Source of the DNA: Anaerolineae bacterium | GTDB taxonomy: Bacteria; Chloroflexota; Anaerolineae; Anaerolineales; Anaerolineaceae | Direction: 5' to 3' | Length of the DNA: 11,673 nt | Assembly (NCBI GenBank): GCA_016213455.1 | Contig: JACRAG010000013.1 | Coordinates: forward strand, 1-11,673 | Shown: positions 1 through 6,796 of the stretch, piece after piece | Layout of the letters: every line of letters begins with the position of its first letter | Numbering within the stretch: the stretch's first letter is position 1 | Program-made: the position numbers and the translations under genes | The notes under the pieces: generated by a model | Told to the model about the DNA's origin: nothing | Database searches by the model: none | The model's input: only the letters and a program-made list of their open reading frames with translations

Positions 1-1
1 C

Positions 2-577
2 TGGCGGGCATGGCTGCCCGACCTGGGAGTCAGCTCCGCACGCGCTAAATATATTCGAGTGTTGCTGCTGTTGTTTTGTTTTCACATCGCACAGTGGTTG
101 GTAATCCCTGTGGTTCCTCTGTTCTCTGTCGATTTTTTACGTCTGGACGATTTTCAAATCAGCCTGGGCGGCGGTTTGTTCAACCTGATCGTATTTGCTG
201 GATCATTCTTCCTGACATCAGTGACCACGAAGATTGGAAATCACCGGGCAACGGCTATTTCCGTGATTGGGTTAGGGTTCTATCCACTCTTGTTGTCGTT
301 CAGCCGCGGGTTTGGCCTGTATTCTGTGGCTCACCTGGTAGGCGGTGTCTCCTGGGCCATCCTTGCGGGCGCATCTTTTAATTACCTGGCGGAAAATGCC
401 CCGGAAGGCCACCGGGCGCAAGCGATATCCTGGTACATTCTGGTAAGCAATGCCTCCATCCTGATCGGTTCATCCATGGGGCCGGTCTTTGTCAATTGGA
501 TCGGTTTCCCGGCTGCATTGTTGCTTTTTGCCATTCTGCGCATGCTTTCAGGTCTGGCAATCCTGCGATGGGGATAG
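2..577 (+). CDS. MFS transporter, C-terminal half (5' end outside window)
   Basis: The frame is open from the left edge with no stop, and a run of hydrophobic segments reads through to a TAG at 575-577. A GTG at 59 is only an internal codon: the codons before it continue the same protein (W-R-A-W-L-P-D-L-G-V). About 190 residues are visible. They hold roughly six membrane segments separated by short loops, beginning at VLLLLFCFHIAQWLVIPVVP, which matches the second six-helix bundle of a major facilitator superfamily permease. A short basic loop (TKIGNHRATAIS) between early helices resembles the MFS loop motif with its G and R residues. The pattern ending in helices with small residues (SILIGSSMGPVF) is also typical. 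The substrate cannot be told from this half; a drug- or sugar-type efflux permease is possible. The family call is good, the specificity unknown. Confidence 0.8.
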   Translation, partial: WRAWLPDLGVSSARAKYIRVLLLLFCFHIAQWLVIPVVPLFSVDFLRLDDFQISLGGGLFNLIVFAGSFFLTSVTTKIGNHRATAISVIGLGFYPLLLSFSRGFGLYSVAHLVGGVSWAILAGASFNYLAENAPEGHRAQAISWYILVSNASILIGSSMGPVFVNWIGFPAALLLFAILRMLSGLAILRWG

Positions 578-583
578 CTTCTA

Positions 584-592
584 TGTTAAAAT
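584..592 (+). promoter_or_regulatory. Putative extended -10 promoter of smpB (leaderless arrangement)
   Basis: TGTTAAAAT fits an extended -10 element (TG-n-TAAAAT). It ends six bases before the smpB ATG, so transcription would begin at or next to the start codon. No Shine-Dalgarno sequence lies between it and the ATG (only tgaccc). No convincing -35 is visible, which an extended -10 can tolerate. This is inferred from sequence only. Confidence 0.45.
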
Positions 593-598
593 TGACCC

Positions 599-1066
599 AT
601 GAATACGCAGGGCATCAAAGTCGTCGCAACCAACCGTAAAGCCAATTTTGAGTACTTCCTGCTCGAGCATTTCGAGGCTGGGATTTCACTAAAAGGTTCG
701 GAAATTAAAAGCGTAAGAGCCGGACAGGTCAGCCTGACGGAAGCATTCGTCCAGGTGGATGGTAGAACTGCGTGGTTAATGGAGTCGCATATTGCGACTT
801 ACAATCCCTCCAGCCGGTTCAACCATGACCCCAAGCGCCCTCGCCAGCTCCTGCTGCATAAAAAAGAGATTGCAGAAATGTGGAATGCTGTCCGCACCAA
901 AGGCGTGACGATCGTTCCAGTTCGAATCTATCTGAAAGATGGCCGCGCAAAAGTGGATATTGCCATCGCCAAAGGGAAAAAATTGTATGACAAGCGCGCT
1001 TCGATCGCCGATCGTGATAGCGAACGCGAAGCTCGCCGCGAAGACCGCGAACGTCTCCGTTCTTAA
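599..1066 (+). CDS. smpB: SsrA-binding protein SmpB
   Basis: SmpB binds tmRNA and places it in the A site of stalled ribosomes, mimicking the missing codon-anticodon helix during trans-translation in the cytoplasm. The 155 residues match the normal family length of about 150-165. Visible family motifs, in order, are NRKANFEYFLLEHFEAGISL (about residues 12-31), GSEIKSVRAGQVSL, the HI..Y segment, RPRQLLLHKKEI, then the KGKKLYDKR block (about 125-133) that precedes the basic C-terminal tail. That tail is strongly charged (RDSEREARREDRER), as expected for the helix that enters the mRNA channel. The start at 599 gives the expected short N-terminus. It is separated by 21 bases from the MFS gene and probably has its own promoter. 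The ssrA gene itself, often nearby, is not in this window. Confidence 0.97.
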   Translation: MNTQGIKVVATNRKANFEYFLLEHFEAGISLKGSEIKSVRAGQVSLTEAFVQVDGRTAWLMESHIATYNPSSRFNHDPKRPRQLLLHKKEIAEMWNAVRTKGVTIVPVRIYLKDGRAKVDIAIAKGKKLYDKRASIADRDSEREARREDRERLRS

Positions 1067-1088
1067 TCTGCTCCGCTGAGAGGAAACC

Positions 1089-1799
1089 ATGCTGTCAAAC
1101 AATTGGATCGCTTTGGTGATCACTTTCGCCCTGGCGTTGGGATGGCTGCGCTTGAATGATTTTCTGGCGCACCGGGGCGTGATGAGTGGGCCGTTGAGTC
1201 GAAAAATCATTCATATGGGTACCGGCCCGTTGTTTGTGGTGTGCTGGCTCTTGTTCGACAACGCCCCATCGGCGCGTTGGTTGGCAGCATTGGTCCCATT
1301 GGCGATTACGTTGCAGTTTGGCCTGGTTGGCTTGGGCGTTATGAAAGACCAGCAGGCGGTGGATGCCATGTCGAGACCGGGAGACCGGCGCGAGATATTA
1401 CGCGGTCCCGTCTTTTATGGCATTGTATTTGTGGTGCTGACTCTGATCTACTGGAAGACCACTCCGATTGGTTTGGTGGCTTTAATGTTGTTGTGCGGCG
1501 GTGATGGACTGGCGGATATCGTCGGAAAACGGGTTAAAACCGCACCCTTACCATGGTCAAAGCGAAAATCTGTCGGCGGATTGCTCTCCGTCTTTGCCGG
1601 TGGTTGGGTCTTTTCGGTGATTGTTGTGGCGATTTTCATCTCCGCCGGGATGTTCAGCGGTTCACTCACCTCATATCTTCCAGGGATCAGCGTGATCTGC
1701 CTGGTTGGGATGTTGGTTGAGTCGCTCCCATTTTCAGACATCGATAACCTGACGGTACCTGCTGCAGCCGTTCTACTTGGGCATCTTTTCTTTGGATAA
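1089..1799 (+). CDS. Membrane CTP-dependent phytol/dolichol kinase-like protein (VTE5 family)
   Basis: This is an integral membrane protein of 236 residues with about seven hydrophobic segments. It has the signature layout of the CTP:polyprenol kinase / phosphatidate cytidylyltransferase superfamily that includes phytol kinase VTE5, farnesol kinase and bacterial homologues. Motifs seen are SRKIIHMGTG (38-46), SRPGDRREILRGP (95-107), the catalytic-type CGGDGLADIVGKR (136-148), KRKSVGG (158-164) and the C-terminal VESLPFSDIDN (210-220). The likely reaction is CTP-dependent phosphorylation of an isoprenoid alcohol, either salvaged phytol or a polyprenol lipid carrier. The actual substrate cannot be read from sequence. 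The ATG at 1089 is supported by a Shine-Dalgarno stretch gagagga at 1078-1084. The gene ends four bases before hutH and follows smpB by 22 bases, so co-transcription is plausible. The family call is strong, the substrate uncertain. Confidence 0.82.
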   Translation: MLSNNWIALVITFALALGWLRLNDFLAHRGVMSGPLSRKIIHMGTGPLFVVCWLLFDNAPSARWLAALVPLAITLQFGLVGLGVMKDQQAVDAMSRPGDRREILRGPVFYGIVFVVLTLIYWKTTPIGLVALMLLCGGDGLADIVGKRVKTAPLPWSKRKSVGGLLSVFAGGWVFSVIVVAIFISAGMFSGSLTSYLPGISVICLVGMLVESLPFSDIDNLTVPAAAVLLGHLFFG

Positions 1800-1803
1800 A
1801 TCC

Positions 1804-3363
1804 ATGATCCAGATTGACGGAAACCATTTGACCCTAAATGAGATAGAACGCGTTGCTCGTGGCGCGGAGTCCGTTCGCCTTTCAGATGAAGCGCGGACGG
1901 TCGTCGACACAACGCGCAGGCGCCTGGATGATATCGTGGCAACCGATCGCCCGGTTTACGGCATCAATACCGGTTTTGGCATTTTTGCCGAAAGGCGCAT
2001 TCCCAGGCGCGATTCAGCTGCATTGAGCCGCAACTTAATCTTGAGCCATGCGGTGGGAACTGGGGCGCCGCTCTCGAATGAGGTGGTACGCACAGCCATG
2101 CTGGTGCGCGCGAATACACTGGCGAAAGGTTTTTCCGGGGTGCGGGTTGAGATCATCGATCTGATCCTGGCGATGCTCAACAAGGGCGTCATCCCTGTGG
2201 TGCCCAGCCAGGGCAGCCTCGGGTCGAGCGGTGACCTTTTACCACTTTCGCACATGGCGCTGGTGTTTACCACCGATGAGAATGACCGCGAAGACGAGTC
2301 GGGTTTGGCGGTCTTCATGGGCGAGGTGTTGACTGGCAAGGAAGCCATGCGCCGCGCCGGACTGCAGCGCATTCGCCTTGGGCCAAAAGAGGGGTTGGCT
2401 TTGAACAACGGTGCGACTTTTTCCGCAGCATTGGGCGCACTGGCTGTCATCGACGCGCAGAATTTACTCGACCAGGCAGATGCGGCACTGGCAATGACGC
2501 TTGAAGCGGTGATGGGGTGCAGTTCGGCTTTCGACCCGCGCCTGCATGTGGTCCGTGGTCATCGTGGACAGATGGTTGTCGCCGCGCATGTGCGGGAGAT
2601 GATCGACGGGAGCACATTGATCGACGCCACAGGGCGAATACAAGACGCTTATTCTCTACGTTGTGCACCGCAGGTGAACGGCGCTGCCCGCGATACCCTG
2701 GCATTCGTGCGTTCGGTGATTGAGAATGAGATCAATGCCGCCACGGATAATCCATTGATTTTCGAAAACGGGGATGTGTTGTCCGGCGGTAATTTTCACG
2801 GCGAGCCGGTTGGGATGGTGATGGATTACCTGGCGATTGCGTTGAGCGAGGTGGCAGCCATATCCGAGCGGCGGGTTTTCCGATTGACAGATGGCAAGTT
2901 GAATTCCGGTTTGCCGCCCATGCTGGTCGATTCGCCGGACGCAGCCGGTTTGAATTCGGGTTTGATGATGCCCCAATACACAGCCGCTTCGTTGGTGCTG
3001 GAGAACCAGACCCTGGCGACACCTGACTCGGTACATTCATTGCCGACCTCGGGGGAGCAGGAAGATCACAACGCTAACTCGATGACAGCAGCGCGGCATG
3101 CCATGCGGGTTGTAGAAAATACGGCGCATGTCCTGGCGATTGAGCTGTACACCGCCGCGCGGGCCCTGGACCTGCGTCTGCGATTGGTGCCTGATGCCGT
3201 GTTGGGCAAGGTGACTCGCTTGGTGTTTGATACCCTGCGCGCCCGCGTTCCTTATCAGGCGGGTGACGCCTGGTGGGCGCCAGAAATTGACCAGGTGAAG
3301 AGGATGGTTCTCGCGGGTGACTTTTTGCCATTGGTCAGCATGAGATCTGATGACATCTCATGA
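1804..3363 (+). CDS. hutH: Histidine ammonia-lyase (MIO family), Ser-Ser-Gly triad
   Basis: This enzyme removes ammonia from L-histidine to give trans-urocanate, the first step of histidine degradation. The 519 residues match the usual length of about 510. Residues important in Pseudomonas putida HutH are all in place: Tyr52 (VYGINTGFG), His82 (LSHAVG, the Ser-His selectivity pair of HALs), Asn202, Gln280, Tyr283 and Arg286 (YSLRC), Phe331 (GGNFHGEP) and Glu420 (QEDH). This favours histidine over phenylalanine or tyrosine. The loop that forms the MIO electrophile reads GSLGSSGDLLPLSH, with Ser141-Ser142-Gly143 in place of the usual Ala-Ser-Gly. LNNGAT replaces the usual LLNGT. I start at ATG 1804 because MIQIDGNHLTLNEI is the normal HAL N-terminus; an upstream in-frame TTG at 1777 would add nine residues inside the previous gene. 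No hutU, hutI or hutG is nearby. Related aromatic-amino-acid lyase or mutase activity remains possible. Confidence 0.9.
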   Translation: MIQIDGNHLTLNEIERVARGAESVRLSDEARTVVDTTRRRLDDIVATDRPVYGINTGFGIFAERRIPRRDSAALSRNLILSHAVGTGAPLSNEVVRTAMLVRANTLAKGFSGVRVEIIDLILAMLNKGVIPVVPSQGSLGSSGDLLPLSHMALVFTTDENDREDESGLAVFMGEVLTGKEAMRRAGLQRIRLGPKEGLALNNGATFSAALGALAVIDAQNLLDQADAALAMTLEAVMGCSSAFDPRLHVVRGHRGQMVVAAHVREMIDGSTLIDATGRIQDAYSLRCAPQVNGAARDTLAFVRSVIENEINAATDNPLIFENGDVLSGGNFHGEPVGMVMDYLAIALSEVAAISERRVFRLTDGKLNSGLPPMLVDSPDAAGLNSGLMMPQYTAASLVLENQTLATPDSVHSLPTSGEQEDHNANSMTAARHAMRVVENTAHVLAIELYTAARALDLRLRLVPDAVLGKVTRLVFDTLRARVPYQAGDAWWAPEIDQVKRMVLAGDFLPLVSMRSDDIS

Positions 3364-3377
3364 GATGAGAAGATCTT
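3339..3377. repeat. Overlapping palindrome cluster spanning the hutH stop codon
   Basis: CATGAGAT (3339-3346) and ATCTCATG (3355-3362) form a perfect 8-bp inverted repeat with an 8-base loop that reaches the hutH TGA at 3361-3363. A second perfect 14-bp palindrome, CATCTCATGAGATG, lies at 3354-3367, and AAGATCTT (3370-3377) is a third. The alternatives compete with each other. No T-run follows, so it is not a classical terminator. It could be an operator for the L,D-transpeptidase promoter just downstream or an RNA structure at the 3' end of hutH. Confidence 0.5.
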
Positions 3378-3390
3378 AAGCTGCTGACAA

Positions 3391-3419
3391 TTGACAAAAT
3401 TCATCTAAATGAGTATGTT
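3391..3419 (+). promoter_or_regulatory. Putative sigma70-type promoter of the L,D-transpeptidase/ccdA cluster
   Basis: A perfect TTGACA (3391-3396) is followed after 17 bases by TATGTT (3414-3419). The predicted transcript start near 3426 falls downstream of the first possible ATG (3409) and just before the ATG at 3433. If used, it therefore favours 3433 as the start of the transpeptidase. This is inferred from hexamers and spacing only. Confidence 0.5.
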
Positions 3420-3432
3420 TATTCGGAATTTT

Positions 3433-4509
3433 ATGAAACCTTTATCTCGAAGACAGTTCTTGTTATACAGTGTTGCTGCCATGGGTACATTGGCTGCCAC
3501 CCCCTGGCGCTATTGGCTGCAGCAAGGTCAGGATTGGCCGGATGCTGAAAAGTTTGGCCGGGTATGCCTGGGCAAAGTGAATATTCGTACACGCCCTCAT
3601 CCTGATGCGCCGACGGCCAAAGAGATCTACGACGATGCAGTGGTGGTCTGGCTGCGCGAGGTGGTTGGAGCGGCGCCAGGATACGGCAGCCGGCGCTGGG
3701 TGGAGACACCGGATGGTTACATCTACGCACCCCGTTTGCAGCCCAGTTTCAACCGTCCCAATCCACCGCTGGATGCATTACCCGGAAGCGGCGACAACCG
3801 CGGGATGTGGGCTGAGGTGACGGTTCCATTTGTAGACATCATCATCGCCAATCCCCCGATTCGCACCCCTTCTTTGAAAGATAAACTCTTCACTCGCCTG
3901 TATTACAGCCAGGTGGTATGGATTGACGACATCAAAATCGGGTCTTCAGGAAAACCTTTATACCGGATCAATCAGAAATTCGGCACGTACGGCGACCTGT
4001 TTTGGGCAGACGCCGAGGCATTTCGGCCAATCACCAGCGAAGAAATGCAGCCGATCAGCCCGGATGTTGAGAATAAAAAGATCGTGGTGAATGTCATTCG
4101 CCAGACACTGAGCGCATACGAAGACGATCGAGAGGTGATGTTCACGCGAGTCTCCACCGGAGCAAAATTCGATGCTTACGGAAATGCGGTGGATAAATGG
4201 TCAACCCCGCTGGGACCGCACCCCATTTATCGCAAACTCATGTCCCTGCATATGAGCGGGCAGACTACCGGCGATTATACGGCTGTGCCGTGGACATGTT
4301 TCATCACCGGCGAAGGTGTCGCCGTGCATTCAACGTACTGGCACAACGAATTTGGTGTGCCACGTTCGCATGGTTGCATCAACATGGCTCCCGAAGACGC
4401 CAAATGGGTTTTTCGATGGACCAGACCTTACGTGCCTGTGGTGCCGGGTGAGTTGGATGTTTCCAGCCAATGGCCTCCGGTTGGGTCCATTGTGGAAGTC
4501 GTGGAATAA
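3433..4509 (+). CDS. Tat-exported L,D-transpeptidase (YkuD domain) with N-terminal SH3-like domain
   Basis: This is an envelope enzyme that cross-links peptidoglycan stem peptides through an active-site cysteine or attaches partners to them. Counted from ATG 3433 it has 358 residues. A twin-arginine signal (SRRQFLL at 5-11, then a hydrophobic stretch to about residue 25) predicts export in folded form. Residues about 43-105 look like a bacterial SH3-type domain (VNIRTRPHPDAPT, then DGYIYAPRLQP). The YkuD catalytic domain spans about 215-335 and carries His299, His304 and the signature SHGCIN with catalytic His313 and Cys315. An in-frame ATG at 3409 would add MSMFIRNF. I prefer 3433 because it places the Tat motif at the very N-terminus and lies after the predicted transcript start. 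The gene ends in tandem stops (TAATAA). It precedes ccdA by 24 bases. Other cysteines (46, 289) could interact with the redox genes downstream. The function is strong, the start less sure. Confidence 0.88.
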   Translation: MKPLSRRQFLLYSVAAMGTLAATPWRYWLQQGQDWPDAEKFGRVCLGKVNIRTRPHPDAPTAKEIYDDAVVVWLREVVGAAPGYGSRRWVETPDGYIYAPRLQPSFNRPNPPLDALPGSGDNRGMWAEVTVPFVDIIIANPPIRTPSLKDKLFTRLYYSQVVWIDDIKIGSSGKPLYRINQKFGTYGDLFWADAEAFRPITSEEMQPISPDVENKKIVVNVIRQTLSAYEDDREVMFTRVSTGAKFDAYGNAVDKWSTPLGPHPIYRKLMSLHMSGQTTGDYTAVPWTCFITGEGVAVHSTYWHNEFGVPRSHGCINMAPEDAKWVFRWTRPYVPVVPGELDVSSQWPPVGSIVEVVE

Positions 4510-4533
4510 TAAAAATTACAGGAGCTCTGGCGC

Positions 4534-5250
4534 ATGGAAGTATCGGTTGGATTGGCATTTCTGGCAGGTATGGCTTCGTTCCTATCGCCTTGCGTATTTT
4601 CATTGGTGCCAGTCTATATTGGTTACCTTTCAGGCCGTTCACTCTCCGTCTCCAACAGCACATTCCAGGTCAACAAGATGGACACGTTCCTCCACGGTCT
4701 GGCTTTTGTGCTTGGTTTCAGTGCGATTTTTATCTCGTTGGGTGCAGTTGCTTCAGCCATCGGTGGGTTGCTCTATGATCTGCGGGATTGGCTGGCCCGA
4801 ATCGGCGGGATTGTGGTGATTCTGTTTGGCCTGCACATGACTGGATTGCTGCGCATTCCGTTTCTGGAGTATGATCTGCGCCCTCGTTCCAAGGAAGACC
4901 AAATCCGCAGTTATTTCTCGTCTGCGATGATGGGGGTTTTCTTTTCGGCGGGCTGGTCGCCCTGTGTTGGTCCGGTTTTGGGCGCCATTTTAACGCTGGC
5001 GATGAATGGCGGATCTATCGGATCAGGTGTTCAATTGCTTTCCGCTTACAGCGCCGGTTTGGCGATCCCATTTTTAATCGCTGCGCTAGGCGTGGGCTGG
5101 GTGACGCGTTTCTTGAGAAAATATGGCAAAGTGATGCATTACATTGAGATCGGCATGGGGGTGATTCTGATCGGAGTTGGCGTGATGCTGTTCTTTGGTG
5201 TCTTCAACTTGCTGGCGCGCATCGGCCCCTTTGTCGATTTTGGTTTATAA
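4534..5250 (+). CDS. ccdA: Cytochrome c biogenesis / thiol-electron carrier protein CcdA
   Basis: CcdA is a membrane protein of the DsbD core family that passes electrons from cytoplasmic thioredoxin to thioredoxin-like proteins outside the membrane. The 238 residues contain about six membrane segments. The two conserved redox cysteines are visible in matching contexts: FLSPCVF (Cys20) and GWSPCVGPVLG (Cys144), each followed by a proline-containing helix as is typical for the family. A strong Shine-Dalgarno aggag lies at 4520-4524, nine bases before the ATG. It follows the L,D-transpeptidase by 24 bases and is followed three bases later by the tlpA-like gene, its expected partner. No CcsA/ResB or CXXCH haem protein is in the window. 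A role in general envelope thiol reduction is therefore as likely as haem ligation. Confidence 0.94.
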   Translation: MEVSVGLAFLAGMASFLSPCVFSLVPVYIGYLSGRSLSVSNSTFQVNKMDTFLHGLAFVLGFSAIFISLGAVASAIGGLLYDLRDWLARIGGIVVILFGLHMTGLLRIPFLEYDLRPRSKEDQIRSYFSSAMMGVFFSAGWSPCVGPVLGAILTLAMNGGSIGSGVQLLSAYSAGLAIPFLIAALGVGWVTRFLRKYGKVMHYIEIGMGVILIGVGVMLFFGVFNLLARIGPFVDFGL

Positions 5251-5253
5251 AAC

Positions 5254-5793
5254 ATGGAACGATTCCGCGGGTTGTTTCTCCTGGCTGGTGGGTTGTGTGT
5301 CGGGCTGATCATCGGCGGGATTGTCCTGTTCTCTTTTCCAAATTCGCAATCACCCACGCGTAACACACCGCCGACAACCGGATCGCCCGCTGCCAATTTT
5401 CAATTAGAGGATTTGCAGCAAAACAAGGTTTCACTGGAAGATTTTAAAGGGCAGCCGGTGGTGTTGAACTTTTGGGCTACCTGGTGTCCGCCATGCCGTG
5501 AAGAGATGCCACTCCTCCAGGCTACATCGCAACGTCTCTCCGGAGAAGCCCACTTTATTGGCGTCGATTATTATGAAGATCGGGCAACAGTCGCCGAATT
5601 TGTTGCCCAAAATGGTATTACTTTTCCAATCTTATTGGACTTTAATGGCAAAGTATCCGATCTTTATTATGTACAAAGTTATCCGATGACGTTTTTCATC
5701 GACTCGGAAGGTGTTCTGCGTGCCATGCATATCGGGCAGCTGGATGAGTCTTTGATGACGAAATACCTGAAGACTGTGGGGCTGACGCAATAA
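5254..5793 (+). CDS. Membrane-anchored TlpA/ResA-like thiol-disulfide oxidoreductase
   Basis: This 179-residue protein has a single N-terminal anchor or uncleaved signal (about residues 6-28), a Pro/Thr/Ser-rich linker (30-48), then a thioredoxin fold facing outward. The active site is WCPPC (Cys78, Cys81) within [15 protein letters not shown], the classic TlpA/ResA form, which usually has reducing rather than oxidising character. The cis-proline site is SYPMTFF (Pro144). It should accept electrons from CcdA, whose gene ends three bases upstream, and reduce envelope targets such as apocytochromes or cell-wall enzymes. It lacks a clear Shine-Dalgarno sequence, suggesting coupling to ccdA translation. 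Its stop overlaps the next start (TAATG), suggesting coupling again. The family call is secure, the client unknown. Confidence 0.93.
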   Translation: MERFRGLFLLAGGLCVGLIIGGIVLFSFPNSQSPTRNTPPTTGSPAANFQLEDLQQNKVSLEDFKGQPVVLNFWATWCPPCREEMPLLQATSQRLSGEAHFIGVDYYEDRATVAEFVAQNGITFPILLDFNGKVSDLYYVQSYPMTFFIDSEGVLRAMHIGQLDESLMTKYLKTVGLTQ

Positions 5794-6791
5794 TGATCAC
5801 CGTTACCGTGTACGTTACGCCGGATAATCCAGCCTGCGATCGCGTTCTGGAAATGCTGCAGACGCTAGAAGAGAGCAATCCACACCAGGCTGTGGTAATT
5901 GATGTAACCAAAGAGGAAGCGCTGGTGGGATTGTACGAGAACCGCGTTCCGGTTGTGCAGGTTGGACCTTATCGTCTGGAAGGTGAGATGACCGTGGAGC
6001 GACTGAAAGTTGCCATCGGAGCGGCATCTGATCGGATCAACCAGCTGCAGAAAATAGACAACCAATCCTACCAGGAACGATTGGGAAAAGGGCACAACGT
6101 CACGGATGGTGATCGATTAAGCCTGTGGATCTCAAAAAATTATATTCATGTTTTCAACGTGCTCATCTTTCTTTATGTTGGCTTGCCGTTCCTGGCGCCA
6201 GTTTTGGAAAAAGTAGGAGCTGGTTTACCAGCTGGCCTTATTTACCGCATGTATTCCATCGTGTGTCACCAGCTGCCGTTCCGGTCCTGGATTTTATTCT
6301 GCGAGCAAACTTATTACCCACGCGCCATGGCGGGCATCCCGGGTGTTCTTACCTATGAAGATATCACCAATAATGCGGAATTGAATGTGTTCAACGATCG
6401 CTGGTTTGTTGGAAACGAATCGGTGGGCTATAAAGTTGCCCTGTGCCAGCGCGACGTCGCCATATATGGCGCCATGGTAATCTTCGGCATCGGCTTTGCT
6501 TTGAGTGGGCGGAAAATTCGCAGCATCCCGTGGTATTTGTGGGTGATTCTTGGCCTGGGTCCTATCGGTTTGGATGGTTTTTCCCAACTTCCCAGTGTGA
6601 TGGGGAATCTGCCGGCATGGCTGCCTATTCGAGAAAGTAATCCTTTGTTTCGATCGATCACCGGCGTGCTGTTTGGGGTACTCACCACCTGGTATTTGTA
6701 CCCGATGATTGAAGCAACCATGCTGGAGACGCGCCGTTTGGTCACCCGGAAACAGGCGGTTGTTGACCAAACCAAAACCCCGGTCCGGTAA
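5793..6791 (+). CDS. Glutaredoxin-like domain fused to DUF2085 membrane protein
   Basis: This 332-residue protein has two parts. Residues 1-75 form a glutaredoxin/thioredoxin-like fold: an [10 protein letters not shown] strand, a single-cysteine site DNPACDRVL (Cys15), and RVPVV with the cis-Pro at 53. After a charged linker (about 80-115), a membrane part with about four or five hydrophobic segments carries the DUF2085 signature: CHQLPFRS (Cys158, His159, Arg164), then LCQRDVAIYGA (Cys218, Arg220, Asp221), and GPIGLDGFSQL (Asp261, Gln265). Between the first two motifs is an unusually long insert of about 50 residues with an extra Cys170. The function of DUF2085 is unknown; its Cys/His pattern suggests metal binding or redox. 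The ATG overlaps the tlpA-like stop by one base, so it belongs to the ccdA/tlpA transcript. The domain calls are good, the role is an inference. Confidence 0.8.
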   Translation: MITVTVYVTPDNPACDRVLEMLQTLEESNPHQAVVIDVTKEEALVGLYENRVPVVQVGPYRLEGEMTVERLKVAIGAASDRINQLQKIDNQSYQERLGKGHNVTDGDRLSLWISKNYIHVFNVLIFLYVGLPFLAPVLEKVGAGLPAGLIYRMYSIVCHQLPFRSWILFCEQTYYPRAMAGIPGVLTYEDITNNAELNVFNDRWFVGNESVGYKVALCQRDVAIYGAMVIFGIGFALSGRKIRSIPWYLWVILGLGPIGLDGFSQLPSVMGNLPAWLPIRESNPLFRSITGVLFGVLTTWYLYPMIEATMLETRRLVTRKQAVVDQTKTPVR

Positions 6792-6796
6792 TCCGT

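Noticed and set aside
1015..1060. GCGAA-rich repeated stretch at the end of smpB
   Set aside because: It is explained by Arg/Glu codons of the charged SmpB tail and has no regular repeat unit.
776..1210. Minus-strand open frame of 144 codons opposite smpB
   Set aside because: It is a shadow of smpB and the kinase-like gene, with no recognisable domain or ribosome site.
1777..1803. In-frame TTG start extending hutH upstream by nine residues
   Set aside because: It lies inside the preceding gene, and the residues it adds do not resemble HAL proteins; the ATG at 1804 gives the standard N-terminus.
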